Source: Rhizobium sp. 16-488-2b
GTDB lineage: Bacteria; Pseudomonadota; Alphaproteobacteria; Rhizobiales; Rhizobiaceae
Direction of reading: 5' to 3'
NCBI RefSeq assembly: GCF_017741815.1
Contig: NZ_JAGHMF010000039.1
Span: 1 to 64,000, forward strand
DNA length: 64,000 nt
The notes under the pieces were generated by a model. That model worked only from the letters and a program-made list of their open reading frames with translations. It searched no databases and was not told the DNA's origin. A program made the position numbers and the translations under genes. Of the stretch, positions 16,035 to 24,506 are shown one piece after another (position 1 is the first letter of the stretch; every line of letters begins with the position of its first letter).

Positions 16035-16721
16035 TTATCGACGTAGCCCATAATCCCTGCTCGGACGAAGTTCGGGGAACTGTCGTCCGAGCAACCACTG
16101 CGACTGGCGAGGTATGAGCTTCAACGGGCGTCGATCAAGCAACCTTTCGAAATCCCAGTAGGTGGAATCAATATCGGGAACAGTAACGAGCGGATCGACA
16201 TCGACTATGCCATCGAGGGCGGCCAGAGCGTGCTCAGTTGCTAATGCGCATCTCACCTCAACCTGGCGAAACGTCGAAACTTCACGCGTCCTGCGGACGA
16301 TGGACGCAAGAGGCTCGACGTCTGCGACGATGGAGGAGACTATCACACAATGGTCAAAGTGCGAGTTTCGGTCCTCAATGAAGCTCGCCCTGAGGTGAAC
16401 CAACATCTCGCCTGCGGCACCGTCCTGCTCGTCAATGATTGGTGTTCCCAAGCCGCTGAGGTTCGGGTTGAATGTCTGATCCGGCCAGAAGCAGTTGACT
16501 GAAATTTTAAAGCGGTGATGCTCTAGCGATGCACAGACTGGCGCAGCGAACTCTTCAAAATCTGCCCCCATACCGACTACGAGCATGGTTTCGTCTAGCT
16601 CATGATCAATAATTATCTTGTCGGCCAAGACGATTGCTGCATCCTCGAACGCACCAACCACTTCGTCATAAGACGGTTGAACGACCAACTGTTTGAGACG
16701 TCGAATCTGATGCTCGTCCAT
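16035..16721 (-). CDS. Protein of unknown function, second gene of a two-gene operon
   Basis: A 228-residue acidic protein I do not recognise. The ATG at 16721 has AAGGTGG overlapping the stop of the gene upstream, so the two are translationally coupled. The middle part alternates hydrophobic strands and helices (ETMLVVGMGADFEEFAAPV, HFDHCVIVSSIVADVEPLAS), a Rossmann-like or phosphoribosyltransferase-like pattern, but without a signature I trust. No signal peptide or membrane helix. It is unlikely to be a shadow, because the opposite strand has no long reading and the ribosome binding site is good. Confidence 0.6.
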   Translation of the reverse strand: MDEHQIRRLKQLVVQPSYDEVVGAFEDAAIVLADKIIIDHELDETMLVVGMGADFEEFAAPVCASLEHHRFKISVNCFWPDQTFNPNLSGLGTPIIDEQDGAAGEMLVHLRASFIEDRNSHFDHCVIVSSIVADVEPLASIVRRTREVSTFRQVEVRCALATEHALAALDGIVDVDPLVTVPDIDSTYWDFERLLDRRPLKLIPRQSQWLLGRQFPELRPSRDYGLRR

Positions 16722-16732
16722 TCAAAGCCACC

Positions 16733-16960
16733 TTAACAGGAACCAATCCAAGTCATGAAGTCGGGAAGCGTTTTCGGTAAGTCCTCTGACAGGTAAGCAA
16801 GCCATAAAGGCTCGATTGTCTGTGTTTCCAAAGTCATACCGAAGTTCTTCTCGAACCGATAAATCAATCTGTCTCCATTCACCGCAACTTCCAAACCCTC
16901 AAGTTTGCTTAGGTGCCGTGGAGGACGAAGGGTCCAGCAGGCTCGCAAAGCATTCTTCAT
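16733..16960 (-). CDS. Small protein of unknown function, first gene of a two-gene operon
   Basis: 75 residues (ends LSEDLPKTLPDFMTWIGSC), no recognised domain. It stops 11 bp before the start of the 228-residue gene and its tail overlaps that gene's ribosome binding site. The upstream gap of 100 bp is shared with a divergent unknown gene. Local sequence looks more AT-rich than its neighbours. Confidence 0.5.
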   Translation of the reverse strand: MKNALRACWTLRPPRHLSKLEGLEVAVNGDRLIYRFEKNFGMTLETQTIEPLWLAYLSEDLPKTLPDFMTWIGSC

Positions 16961-17060
16961 TCGGATAGATGGCTATTGATAAAAGTTTAAGCGGCCTAAA
17001 AACGTCCCGTAAATGTCAAGGAGGTAGGTAGTATCGTCGCGAACAAACTGAAAGTTACAA

Positions 17061-17408
17061 ATGTCTGTATCGATTTTTGAAATCCCGGCAAACCAAGGCG
17101 TCTACTACCGCCTTTTCATCGACGGCAATCTCTACAGTGAGAGTTTTCGAGACGAGCTGGAAATGAAGCAAAACTTTGCGAAAAACCGCAAACATTTAAA
17201 GGGGCACTCCTTGCCCAAGGCCACTATCAAGACTTCAGTAATTTCCCAGTTCGGTCTCCGCGATACCCATCGCGTGCTTGAGGCTGAAACCCCCGAGACC
17301 TTTCTCGTGACCGGCCCAGGCGGTATGGTATGGGATCACATCTTTGCGAGTAAGGCAAAGGCCCAAGATTTTGCCAACATCGAAGCAGGCAAGCACGACG
17401 GGACCTAG
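17061..17408 (+). CDS. Hypothetical protein
   Basis: 115 residues (begins MSVSIFEIPANQGVYYRLFI), unrecognised. The central segment has two GLRDTHRV / AETPETFLVT-like strands and no membrane helix. A strong AAGGAGG stands about 30 bp before the ATG, too far to be ideal, so the start may be misplaced. Its stop overlaps that of the convergent gene by 4 bp. Confidence 0.5.
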   Translation: MSVSIFEIPANQGVYYRLFIDGNLYSESFRDELEMKQNFAKNRKHLKGHSLPKATIKTSVISQFGLRDTHRVLEAETPETFLVTGPGGMVWDHIFASKAKAQDFANIEAGKHDGT

Positions 17409-17677
17409 AGGACTGCACCTGTCGCTCTAAGTTTGGCCCATTCGATGTTGGACGGGTGACATGCATCGAGAAGGGCGCCTCGTCCATGGTCGTTCTCATA
17501 TTTCCAAGCGTGGGTAGCTTCGATCATCATTGAAGCGAATTCGCGCAGGACCTCCTCCGTTGCGTTTTCGGCGATGATGCGCCCGTTATACGTCACGTGC
17601 GCGCGCAACCCCTCGTAGTCCCGCCGCTCGATGCAATGGCGCATTGCCTCGATCCTAGATTCAATCGCCAGTGTCAT
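17405..17677 (-). CDS. Small hypothetical protein
   Basis: 90 residues from an ATG at 17677 with GGAGGG seven bases upstream; an ATG 15 bp earlier overlaps that site. Mostly helical (IESRIEAMRHCIERRDYEGL), with no motif I recognise. Convergent and 4-bp overlapping with the gene at 17061. Confidence 0.55.
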   Translation of the reverse strand: MTLAIESRIEAMRHCIERRDYEGLRAHVTYNGRIIAENATEEVLREFASMMIEATHAWKYENDHGRGALLDACHPSNIEWAKLRATGAVL

Positions 17678-17969
17678 TCGTAAGCCCTCCATCTCGGTTT
17701 TATGTTCACTTAACCGGCGACTGAGTGCAATACGTCTAACTGAGCAACCCTACCCTTTGATGTGTCCGCAGGCCGCAAAGTGCTTAGTTGACGGTCGCGG
17801 CGTAAAGTATTGACGTCTAAGACGCCAGCAAGCGAGACGAAGCGCTCTTAGCGGCGGCAAACGCTACCTCCCCTGCGGCTCGCTGGGGAGGAGCTGGCGA
17901 CATTGCGAGGCTGTCGCCGAGACGTCGTTAACCAAAAGCAGGACCACGCCGCTCTGACGTTCTCGGGCG

Positions 17970-18230
17970 TTAACGCCAAGCGTGCCGCCAGAGTAGTCGG
18001 CGCTTCATCTCGCTGCGATCGTCAACAGAGACATAAGCCTTCCAAGACTTTTCGGCGCGTAGGAACTTGACCGTGACCGGCCGACCGGCGTCGATGGCGC
18101 GCTGAATGGTGGCGTTGCCGTGCCGTTGAACGACGGGTTTGCAAAGTCGACGCCGTGAGACGGTGGAGCCAGCGAAGGTGAAAGTTCGATCGGCTATGTG
18201 CGCCAGAGCCTTCGGCAATCGGGGCTCCAA
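17970..18230 (-). pseudogene. TnpB-type gene, internal fragment
   Basis: Reads LPKALAHIADRTFTF, then GNATIQRAIDAGRPVTVKFL and RAEKSWKAYVSVD. In zinc-finger-less TnpB relatives this is the segment just before RuvC-I (typical form LPxALAHLADRY...GRPVTxRFxRDxKGWRVFVS). The middle (TVSRRRLCKPVVQRH) looks frameshifted, and just after the stop another frame reads GGTLGVNARERQSGV, possibly decayed RuvC-I. The rest is missing. It could be the other half of the copy at 968-1543, now in opposite orientation 17 kb away (speculative). Confidence 0.55.
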
Positions 18231-18363
18231 GTCGAGCCGACCGCCTAACGCTGACGAAGGCGCGCGAACTTATTGCCGCGTTCCTTAGACGAGTTCCCCT
18301 CGAGCGTCATCTGTGCCGACCGCGCGCTTACCGTTGCTTCGATCCGACTACTTGAAACGACCA

Positions 18364-20253
18364 TCACGTCTCACTGCTCTTCGGTACGTGAATCGAACTC
18401 GCATCTGGCGCATTCCAGCCTCTCGACACGATATCGTCATACCCTGCACGGTAGCCCATCATCGCGTCCTGGATGACCTTCCCAATGTCGTTGAATCCAG
18501 CAATGAACTCGGGGTTGTTGACGACGGGGACATCCTCATCGACAAGCGACGCCATTCGTTCCAGACCTGCCAGATCCTGTTCAACGAAGACGGCCTTGCG
18601 CTTCTCGACCTCGTAGGGATGAACTCCGAGAGATTGAAGGGCCAGGCCTGCTGCTTGCAGCGATCCTTCGAACAGCTCTCGCACGATGTGGTCCGCTCCA
18701 GCCTCCAACAGTGCATAATGGTGAAGACGGTCGTAGGCCCGAGCAATTATACGGATGTTGGGATTGCTTCGTCGAGCATGATTGACGATTTCAGTCGCCC
18801 GATCCGGGTCGTCGATCGCCACGACGAGCAACGCGGCCCTGGAGATTCCGGCCGATTCTAGGAGGTCCGGACGACCAGCATCGCCAAAGAATGATTTAAC
18901 GCCGAACTTCCGGACATTCTCGACGACGTCCGCTCTGTAGTCGAGGACGACAGGTCTGTAACCGTTGGCGAGCAGCATGCGGTTTACTATCTGTCCAAAG
19001 CGCCCTACCCCAGCTAGGATGATCGTCCCCTCTTCTGGTTCGTCGGAGATGTTGCCGCGTCTTCCGTGACTCTCGAGTGCCAACGTGATCCGGTCATACA
19101 GTTTGAAAAGCACCGGAGTCAGCACCATTCCAAAGGTGACGACCAAGACGCACACTGAGACCGTCTCCGACGATAGAATTCCGCGGTCTCCGCCTATAGA
19201 CAACAAGACAAAGCCGAACTCTCCGGCTTGAGCTAGTCCAAGGGCGAAAAGCCAGCCAGCTGCCCCACGCAATCGGAAGAACCACGCTAGCGGGACTAGC
19301 ACTGAAGCCTTGAGCACGATCAAGCCGAGAGTGGCGGCAACGACTGCAGGCCAGTTTGCTAAGAATATCGCCGGATCGATTCTTGCACCGATGGTCATGA
19401 AGAACAGACCGAGAAGCAACCCCTTGAAAGGCTCGATATCGTTCTGAAGCTCGTGCTTGAACTCACTATTGGCGAGCACGACACCTCCCAGGAAGGCCCC
19501 GAGCGCTGGCGAAAGCCCGACTGCGGACATGAGGACCGCAATCCCGACGACGACAAGCAGCGCGGCTGCGGTGAATACCTCCCTAAGGCCAAGGAGAGCA
19601 ATTGTTCTAAAGATCGGCCGCGAGAGGTAATGGGCGGCTGCGACAACCAATCCGATGGCTCCAAGGGTAAGGATCGCCGACGCCCACCCAGGTAGGTTTT
19701 CCATGAGCGTGGATCCGTGTCCAGCCGACACGCCGTGTCCGCCCCCAGCAATTAGCGGAATGCACGCAAGCATGGGGATTACCGCGAGGTCTTGGAACAG
19801 GAGCACAGCGAAACTCGCCTGGCCCCCGTCAGATTTGATTAGGCCCTTCTCCTCGAGCGTCTGCAGTACGATCGCCGTGGAGGATAGAGCTGCCACGAAG
19901 CCGAACAAAAGGCCCTGCTGCCAGCTGAAACCTAGAACGATCGCCACAGCTACCGAGGCGCCGACCGTAGCAAGGACCTGCAGGCCTCCGAGACCTAGTA
20001 ACTTTCCTTTCAGTCGCCAGACCATCTGAGGATCGATCTCGAGACCGATGAGGAATAGCATCATAACGATACCGAATTCGGAGAACTGCTCGAGGTAGTT
20101 TGAACCCGCGACCGCGACCTGGAAGACAGGGCCTACCAGGACCCCAGCGGCTATGTATCCCACAACCGACCCGAGCCCCACGCGCTGAGAGACAATGACG
20201 GCAATGACAGCCGCAGCGAGGTAGCACAGTGCATAAAATGCCAATCCGTCCAA
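18364..20253 (-). CDS. KefC-like CPA2 potassium:proton antiporter
   Basis: A 629-residue protein: about 12 membrane helices (residues 5-380) with CPA2 features such as MMLFLIGLEIDPQMVW and LFFMTIGARID, then a TrkA-N/KTN domain (GTIILAGVGRFGQIVNRMLL, about 405-520) with a Rossmann GxGxxG and the far acidic FFGDAGRPDLL. In KefC the KTN domain is gated by glutathione adducts and NAD(H), and potassium efflux acidifies the cytoplasm against electrophiles. The KefF-like gene ends 3 bp upstream, which strongly supports this assignment. It fits a block rich in detoxification genes. Confidence 0.92.
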   Translation of the reverse strand: MDGLAFYALCYLAAAVIAVIVSQRVGLGSVVGYIAAGVLVGPVFQVAVAGSNYLEQFSEFGIVMMLFLIGLEIDPQMVWRLKGKLLGLGGLQVLATVGASVAVAIVLGFSWQQGLLFGFVAALSSTAIVLQTLEEKGLIKSDGGQASFAVLLFQDLAVIPMLACIPLIAGGGHGVSAGHGSTLMENLPGWASAILTLGAIGLVVAAAHYLSRPIFRTIALLGLREVFTAAALLVVVGIAVLMSAVGLSPALGAFLGGVVLANSEFKHELQNDIEPFKGLLLGLFFMTIGARIDPAIFLANWPAVVAATLGLIVLKASVLVPLAWFFRLRGAAGWLFALGLAQAGEFGFVLLSIGGDRGILSSETVSVCVLVVTFGMVLTPVLFKLYDRITLALESHGRRGNISDEPEEGTIILAGVGRFGQIVNRMLLANGYRPVVLDYRADVVENVRKFGVKSFFGDAGRPDLLESAGISRAALLVVAIDDPDRATEIVNHARRSNPNIRIIARAYDRLHHYALLEAGADHIVRELFEGSLQAAGLALQSLGVHPYEVEKRKAVFVEQDLAGLERMASLVDEDVPVVNNPEFIAGFNDIGKVIQDAMMGYRAGYDDIVSRGWNAPDASSIHVPKSSET

Positions 20254-20256
20254 TTG

Positions 20257-20859
20257 TCAGATCCTTATCAAGTCGTTGAGATCGAAGCTGTTGAACGTCT
20301 GCAACTGACGCGCACTCACGAAATCGAAACGTTCGTCTCGCAGGGCCGCAAGAAGCTGTGGGAATGCCGCAATATGATGCTGTGCACTCACTTCAGCGAG
20401 GTGATTTGCTGAGTGGAGGACGAACGGTGGAAGACTTTCCATCCCACAGAGAACGGCGGTTTGCTCGAGCGGATATAGAAAATGCTCAATCTGCCGCCGG
20501 TTCCCGCCCTTCGTCGAATAGTCAGCCCGGCTCCCGCCGGTGGTGATGCATGGCATCACCAATTTTCCTGCAAGCCTCTTTCCTTCGGGGCCATATGCAA
20601 AGCCGTACTCGAGGACGAGGTCCTGCCACTGCTTTAGTAGTGCTGGCGTAGAATACCAAAAGACGGGAAACTGAAAGACGATGACGTCATGCTCCATGAG
20701 CCGACGTTGCTCACGATCGACGTCAATCGAGAAGCGCGGATATTCGGCGTATAGATCGACGAAGGTGATCCCGTCCAAATTGCGTGCACCAGACGCCATG
20801 GCGACATTGATGCTGGATTTCCGCTGCGCCGGATGCGCAAACAGAACTAAGACTCTCAT
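20257..20859 (-). CDS. KefF/KefG-like quinone reductase, ancillary subunit of the antiporter
   Basis: 200 residues, flavodoxin-like fold of the NQO1/KefF family. Begins MRVLVLFAHPAQRKSS and has FQFPVFWYSTPALLKQWQD and LEYGFAYGPEGKRLAGK, the FMN-binding and dimer segments of KefF. It stops 3 bp before the antiporter gene. In E. coli KefF binds the KTN domain of KefC, is needed for full activity and reduces quinones. Confidence 0.92.
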   Translation of the reverse strand: MRVLVLFAHPAQRKSSINVAMASGARNLDGITFVDLYAEYPRFSIDVDREQRRLMEHDVIVFQFPVFWYSTPALLKQWQDLVLEYGFAYGPEGKRLAGKLVMPCITTGGSRADYSTKGGNRRQIEHFLYPLEQTAVLCGMESLPPFVLHSANHLAEVSAQHHIAAFPQLLAALRDERFDFVSARQLQTFNSFDLNDLIRI

Positions 20860-20973
20860 CGCGTCCTCTTACCCTCAAATCGTTACGCTGACGGGCCGCC
20901 TGTTGCCGCCCTAGCGATTTCTGAGCCTCCGTTATTTCAGGGGAGCGCGATGGGTTATTGCAGGATCGTGCTT

Positions 20974-21831
20974 TCATCGATCGCTAGGGAGCGTTGGGAG
21001 GCTGATGTAGCCGCCCTCGATCCATTTCCGGATTTCCATCGCGTATTCGGCGGCCGCGTCCTCCCAGATCAAGTGCCCTCCTTCCAAGAGAACCTGCCGG
21101 CAGCGCGGAACGTGTTCCTCAAGCAGCTGCCCGTTGGCAGGCGGCACTAGAGCGTCGTGGCGGCCAGCAAGGACAAGAACGGGCGGCTCTATTTTTGGAA
21201 GCAATCGTTTGAGAAGCGGCAATTCATCTGAGTAGGCGCGGACGAAGTTAGTCGCGCGATCAAAGCGTCCCGCGGCCGACGAGTGCCAGTAATCCTCCAT
21301 CACTGATGGCGGAACCGAAACTGTGGCCGACTGCGAGACAAAATCAACCGCAAGGTCGCCACCCTCCATGGATGCGAATTGTCCTGGGGGCGATGCAATG
21401 AGGTCGACCAAATAGCCGGCAGCCAACTCGACGCTTGTGGCTCCTCCGCCTACAACAAGGGCCTCGAACAGATCTGGCCGATCCGCCGCAGCAAATAGCA
21501 TCGCGAGAGCTCCCACGTCAGGTCCTACGCCATGCATTTTCTTGATCCCGAGTTTCCAGGCAGCTCTCTCGATGAAACGAGCCATAGCCATCGGCGACAT
21601 CAAGTCCGAACGTCCTTGCGACATTCCAAAGCCGGGCAGGTCAATGGCAACATAAGGTGCGACTGCACCAATGACAGATAGGACATTTCGAAATGCATAT
21701 ATGCTTTCAGGCCACGGGCTGGACAGGACGACAGGAATGCCGTCGGTCCTCCCGCCGGACGCGATGCGTACGTTGACGCCGTCAATCTCAATGTTCGAAA
21801 TCTCTCCGATATCGGGAAGCGCGCTCGGCAT
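20974..21831 (-). CDS. Alpha/beta hydrolase with an Asp nucleophile motif
   Basis: 285 residues, cytosolic (no signal peptide). The nucleophile elbow reads GVGPDVGALA, placing Asp where esterases have Ser, as in haloalkane dehalogenases and epoxide hydrolases. The acid appears in AGRHDALVPP and the His in EGGHLIWED. The oxyanion region is SSPWPES. The substrate is unknown. It is monocistronic; recurrent motif site 2 lies 132 bp upstream of the start. Confidence 0.88.
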   Translation of the reverse strand: MPSALPDIGEISNIEIDGVNVRIASGGRTDGIPVVLSSPWPESIYAFRNVLSVIGAVAPYVAIDLPGFGMSQGRSDLMSPMAMARFIERAAWKLGIKKMHGVGPDVGALAMLFAAADRPDLFEALVVGGGATSVELAAGYLVDLIASPPGQFASMEGGDLAVDFVSQSATVSVPPSVMEDYWHSSAAGRFDRATNFVRAYSDELPLLKRLLPKIEPPVLVLAGRHDALVPPANGQLLEEHVPRCRQVLLEGGHLIWEDAAAEYAMEIRKWIEGGYISLPTLPSDR

Positions 21832-22351
21832 ATCACCATCTCCACTCTGTCGGGTGGAACACGAAATGCGCCCATTACCGAAGCCAATGCAGTAGTTTTA
21901 CCGAAGCGATCGTAATCGGATTGTCCGATCGTGCGCTGCGGACCGCAACCGAGCACGACACTATCCTACAATATCTGATGGAGGCTGCGGTCCATATTCA
22001 CCTCATACAGGGAAGGGTCCCTGGTGAGCTTGAGGTCAGCGAAGTGAGAAACGCACTTGGCGCATTTGGCGTGATCACGAACATCACACAGCCTCGCCAC
22101 CCTGCAGACGCACAGCACTCCGACAACACGTATACGGCCCAACTCAAGGGTTCGGGGATCGCTAGCGACCGTGTCTGGCTCTGGAGCGACCGATATTCAT
22201 GCGGCGAGACGCTGATCATATTCTCGGCTGGCCTTCGCCGAGACCTATAAATCGGCTCCAAGCGAAGGAGCCTATCGTCTGGGCTATCCATGCTTTCGCT
22301 GGAAAGGCCCAGTGACACTTTCAATCCGAAAAACCCCAAGGAGACAGAGAT
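21832..22351. other. Intergenic stretch, no gene recognised
   Basis: About 520 bp between divergent genes. Open frames on both strands here read as shadows. It holds motif site 2 (21963-21972) and the OsmC promoter and leader. Confidence 0.5.
21963..21972 (+). promoter_or_regulatory. Recurrent motif site 2 (complement ATTGTAGGAT)
   Basis: ATCCTACAAT between the divergent hydrolase and OsmC-like genes, identical to sites 3, 4 and 8. Confidence 0.5.
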
Positions 22352-22894
22352 ATGTCGACTAGCACGAAGACCATCAAGAGCTACCTGCGACCGATTGACC
22401 GTGATGGCTTGATCGCTTTTGCCGAGCGCGGTCGGGCAAATCCGGACCGACGTGGAACGAACTTGGTTCGTACCGTCTGCGAAGGACAGTATCGCAGCCT
22501 CAGCTATGTCGCTGAACATAATCCGGTGGTCGTCGACGAGCCGCTCCATCTGTTTGGCCAAGACACCGCGCCCGCTCCGGGCGAGATCGTCCTGTCCGGC
22601 TTGGGAGGCTGCCTCGCCGTCGGAATCACGGCTGTCGCCACTTACAAGAATGTACGGCTGTCCCGCCTCGAGTTGCATCTTGAGGGAGACGTCGGAAATT
22701 CCGCCGCTTGGGGCGCTGGTGGAGCCCCGCGCGAACCCTTGCAGATGGGTTTCCAAGCTATCCGCGTAAAAGTGGAGATCGAGGGCGACGCTACCCGAGA
22801 AGAGCTTGAGGAGATCGTCCGCCAAGCGAACTACTTTTCCCCGGTGGCCAACTCAATGCGAAACCCGATCCCGCTTGATGTCTCGCTCTCGTAG
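22352..22894 (+). CDS. OsmC-family protein, single-cysteine type
   Basis: 180 residues with AAGGAGACAGAGAT before the ATG. The conserved first Cys is in LSGLGGCLAVGITAVA. The second Cys of Ohr/OsmC peroxidases, normally in a CPVxNTL context, is replaced by Ser (YFSPVANSMRNP). It therefore probably belongs to the OsmC-like branch that lacks classical thiol peroxidase activity. The N-terminal 40 residues are an extension also seen in some OsmC proteins. It lies in a stress-gene block. Confidence 0.9.
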   Translation: MSTSTKTIKSYLRPIDRDGLIAFAERGRANPDRRGTNLVRTVCEGQYRSLSYVAEHNPVVVDEPLHLFGQDTAPAPGEIVLSGLGGCLAVGITAVATYKNVRLSRLELHLEGDVGNSAAWGAGGAPREPLQMGFQAIRVKVEIEGDATREELEEIVRQANYFSPVANSMRNPIPLDVSLS

Positions 22895-23015
22895 GACCGG
22901 CAAGCATGCACCTCGTCGATGCCGAGCCACCGCAACGGTTCATAAACAGGTCGGGACGACGTCAACGACCTTTTCATCGAGATGAGTTGCGCGATTAAAG
23001 GCCCATGGGTGAAAA

Positions 23016-23288
23016 ATGGAAGCTAAGCTTTATCGGACTTCATGCAAGTTCAGGCAGGTTCCCGTCGGGCGCCTAAGAATGATAGTCGGTTTATACAGGA
23101 AGCAGGCGGCCAACGACAATTCCAGGGCTGGCTCGCCGGGTCTCGATGCTACACCTGCCGCCGAGGCGCCATCATTGTCAGATGTCGGCCCGATCTTGTC
23201 CCTGGTGGCCATCTCTGCGGCGACGTTCTATCTCGTCTCCAACGTTCTATGTGGGTATCTGAGATCGTTCCCCGCGTTCTATCCTTGA
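23016..23288 (+). CDS. Possible small membrane protein
   Basis: Up to 90 residues, or about 69 from an ATG at 23079. The C-terminal part has one hydrophobic helix (ILSLVAISAATFYLVSNVLC), and the segment YRKQAANDNSRAG resembles short rhizobial proteins. No good ribosome binding site. A perfect stem-loop begins 9 bp after the stop, which is mild support. Confidence 0.35.
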   Translation: MEAKLYRTSCKFRQVPVGRLRMIVGLYRKQAANDNSRAGSPGLDATPAAEAPSLSDVGPILSLVAISAATFYLVSNVLCGYLRSFPAFYP

Positions 23289-23296
23289 ATTAGATC

Positions 23297-23323
23297 GACT
23301 ACCGCAAAGACACTGCGGTAGTC
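23297..23323. terminator. Perfect 10-bp stem-loop between convergent genes
   Basis: GACTACCGCA / TGCGGTAGTC with a 7-nt loop. It lies between the small membrane gene and the end of the EmrA gene and could serve both. No U tract on either strand. Confidence 0.5.
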
Positions 23324-23366
23324 GGCAGCGGCGGCCCCGAACGTTCAACCGAAACTACGATAGTGC

Positions 23367-24506
23367 TCAAAGACGCGGCTTCGAGCTTTTGGTGCTTTGC
23401 GTATCCACATGGGCTTCCACCGACATACCAGGACCAAGTCTCTCAAGGTCCCGCTGATCGGCGTCGATATTAATTCGTACGGCAATTCGTTGCGGGATCT
23501 TGGTGAAATTGCCGATCGCATTATCAGTACGGAGGACGGAGAACTCGGAACCGGCGGCGGGCGAGATTTCTTCGACAGTGCCTTCGAAGCGAGCCCCCGC
23601 CAGTGCGTCGACAAAAAACCATGCTCGTTGTCCCGGATGAATCGCCCCGGACTGCGCCTCTTTAAAGTTGGCAACCACCCAGCGCGCCCTCGGAACTAGA
23701 AACATCAGCTGAGTGCCGCTCGTGACGAATTGTCCCCGCCGGACCGTCACATCGCTGAGCTTGCCCTCCTCGGGAGCCGTCACGACGGTATAACCGAGAT
23801 TGATCTCAGCAAGCTGGAGCTTTGCCTGGGCGCTTTCTACATCGGCCTTGAGGGAGCCCTCGTTGACGCTGGCAGCCTTAAGCGCTTGCTCAGCACCGCC
23901 GCGCCCAGCAATAGCCTCCTTAACATCAGCTGCGGCTACGTCCCTTGCTGCACGGGTTGCATCTTCTGCGCTCACGGAGCCGGACCCCTGCGTTGCAAGA
24001 TTGGCCGCCCTTTTAAAATCGGCCTCCGTTTTCACGAGTTGGGCGTTCGCACTGGCGATCTTTGCATCGGCAGTTGTGATATCAAGCTGTCTCTGAGCAG
24101 TGGCTTGTTGGTTGTTTGCAAGGTTTGAAATGGCGATGTCGAGATCTGCCTTGGCTGCGGCGACCTGAGCGCGGTAGATGCGATCGTCGATGCGCAGAAG
24201 TACATCTCCCTGCCTGATATTTCCATAGTCCTTGACGCCGATCTCCTGCACGTAACCAGTTACCTGAGGACTTATGACCGTCGTCCAGCCACGCACGTAG
24301 GCATTATCAGTCTTTACGACCGCCGTCGAAAAAGGGGGCAGTTGCCACGTAACGAGTATTGCGGTGACTCCCGCTGCAACGAGGGTCGTAGCAAAAGCCT
24401 TGGTCAACAAGCTGCTCGCTTTGGGCTGCCACTGCTGGGCCGACGGTGACGGCTGGTCCGGACCGACGGGGGCCGGCGCGTTGGGGATCGGAGAGATCGC
24501 GTTCAT
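23367..24506 (-). CDS. HlyD/EmrA-family membrane fusion protein
   Basis: 379 residues: cytoplasmic Pro-rich N terminus, one helix (about 33-53), then a biotinyl-lipoyl-like domain (VISPQVTGYVQEIGVKDYGN), a long Ala-rich coiled-coil hairpin (about 125-235) and the second lipoyl and beta-barrel part (YTVVTAPEEGKLSDVTVRRG, FVTSGTQLMFLVP). It is the periplasmic adaptor of a tripartite pump. Its start overlaps the stop of the EmrB-like gene by 4 bp, so the two are co-translated. Confidence 0.92.
   Translation of the reverse strand: MNAISPIPNAPAPVGPDQPSPSAQQWQPKASSLLTKAFATTLVAAGVTAILVTWQLPPFSTAVVKTDNAYVRGWTTVISPQVTGYVQEIGVKDYGNIRQGDVLLRIDDRIYRAQVAAAKADLDIAISNLANNQQATAQRQLDITTADAKIASANAQLVKTEADFKRAANLATQGSGSVSAEDATRAARDVAAADVKEAIAGRGGAEQALKAASVNEGSLKADVESAQAKLQLAEINLGYTVVTAPEEGKLSDVTVRRGQFVTSGTQLMFLVPRARWVVANFKEAQSGAIHPGQRAWFFVDALAGARFEGTVEEISPAAGSEFSVLRTDNAIGNFTKIPQRIAVRINIDADQRDLERLGPGMSVEAHVDTQSTKSSKPRL

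Noticed and set aside
21998..22825. A 275-codon minus-strand frame opposite the OsmC-like gene
   Set aside because: The OsmC-like protein on the plus strand has its family motif and a strong ribosome binding site.
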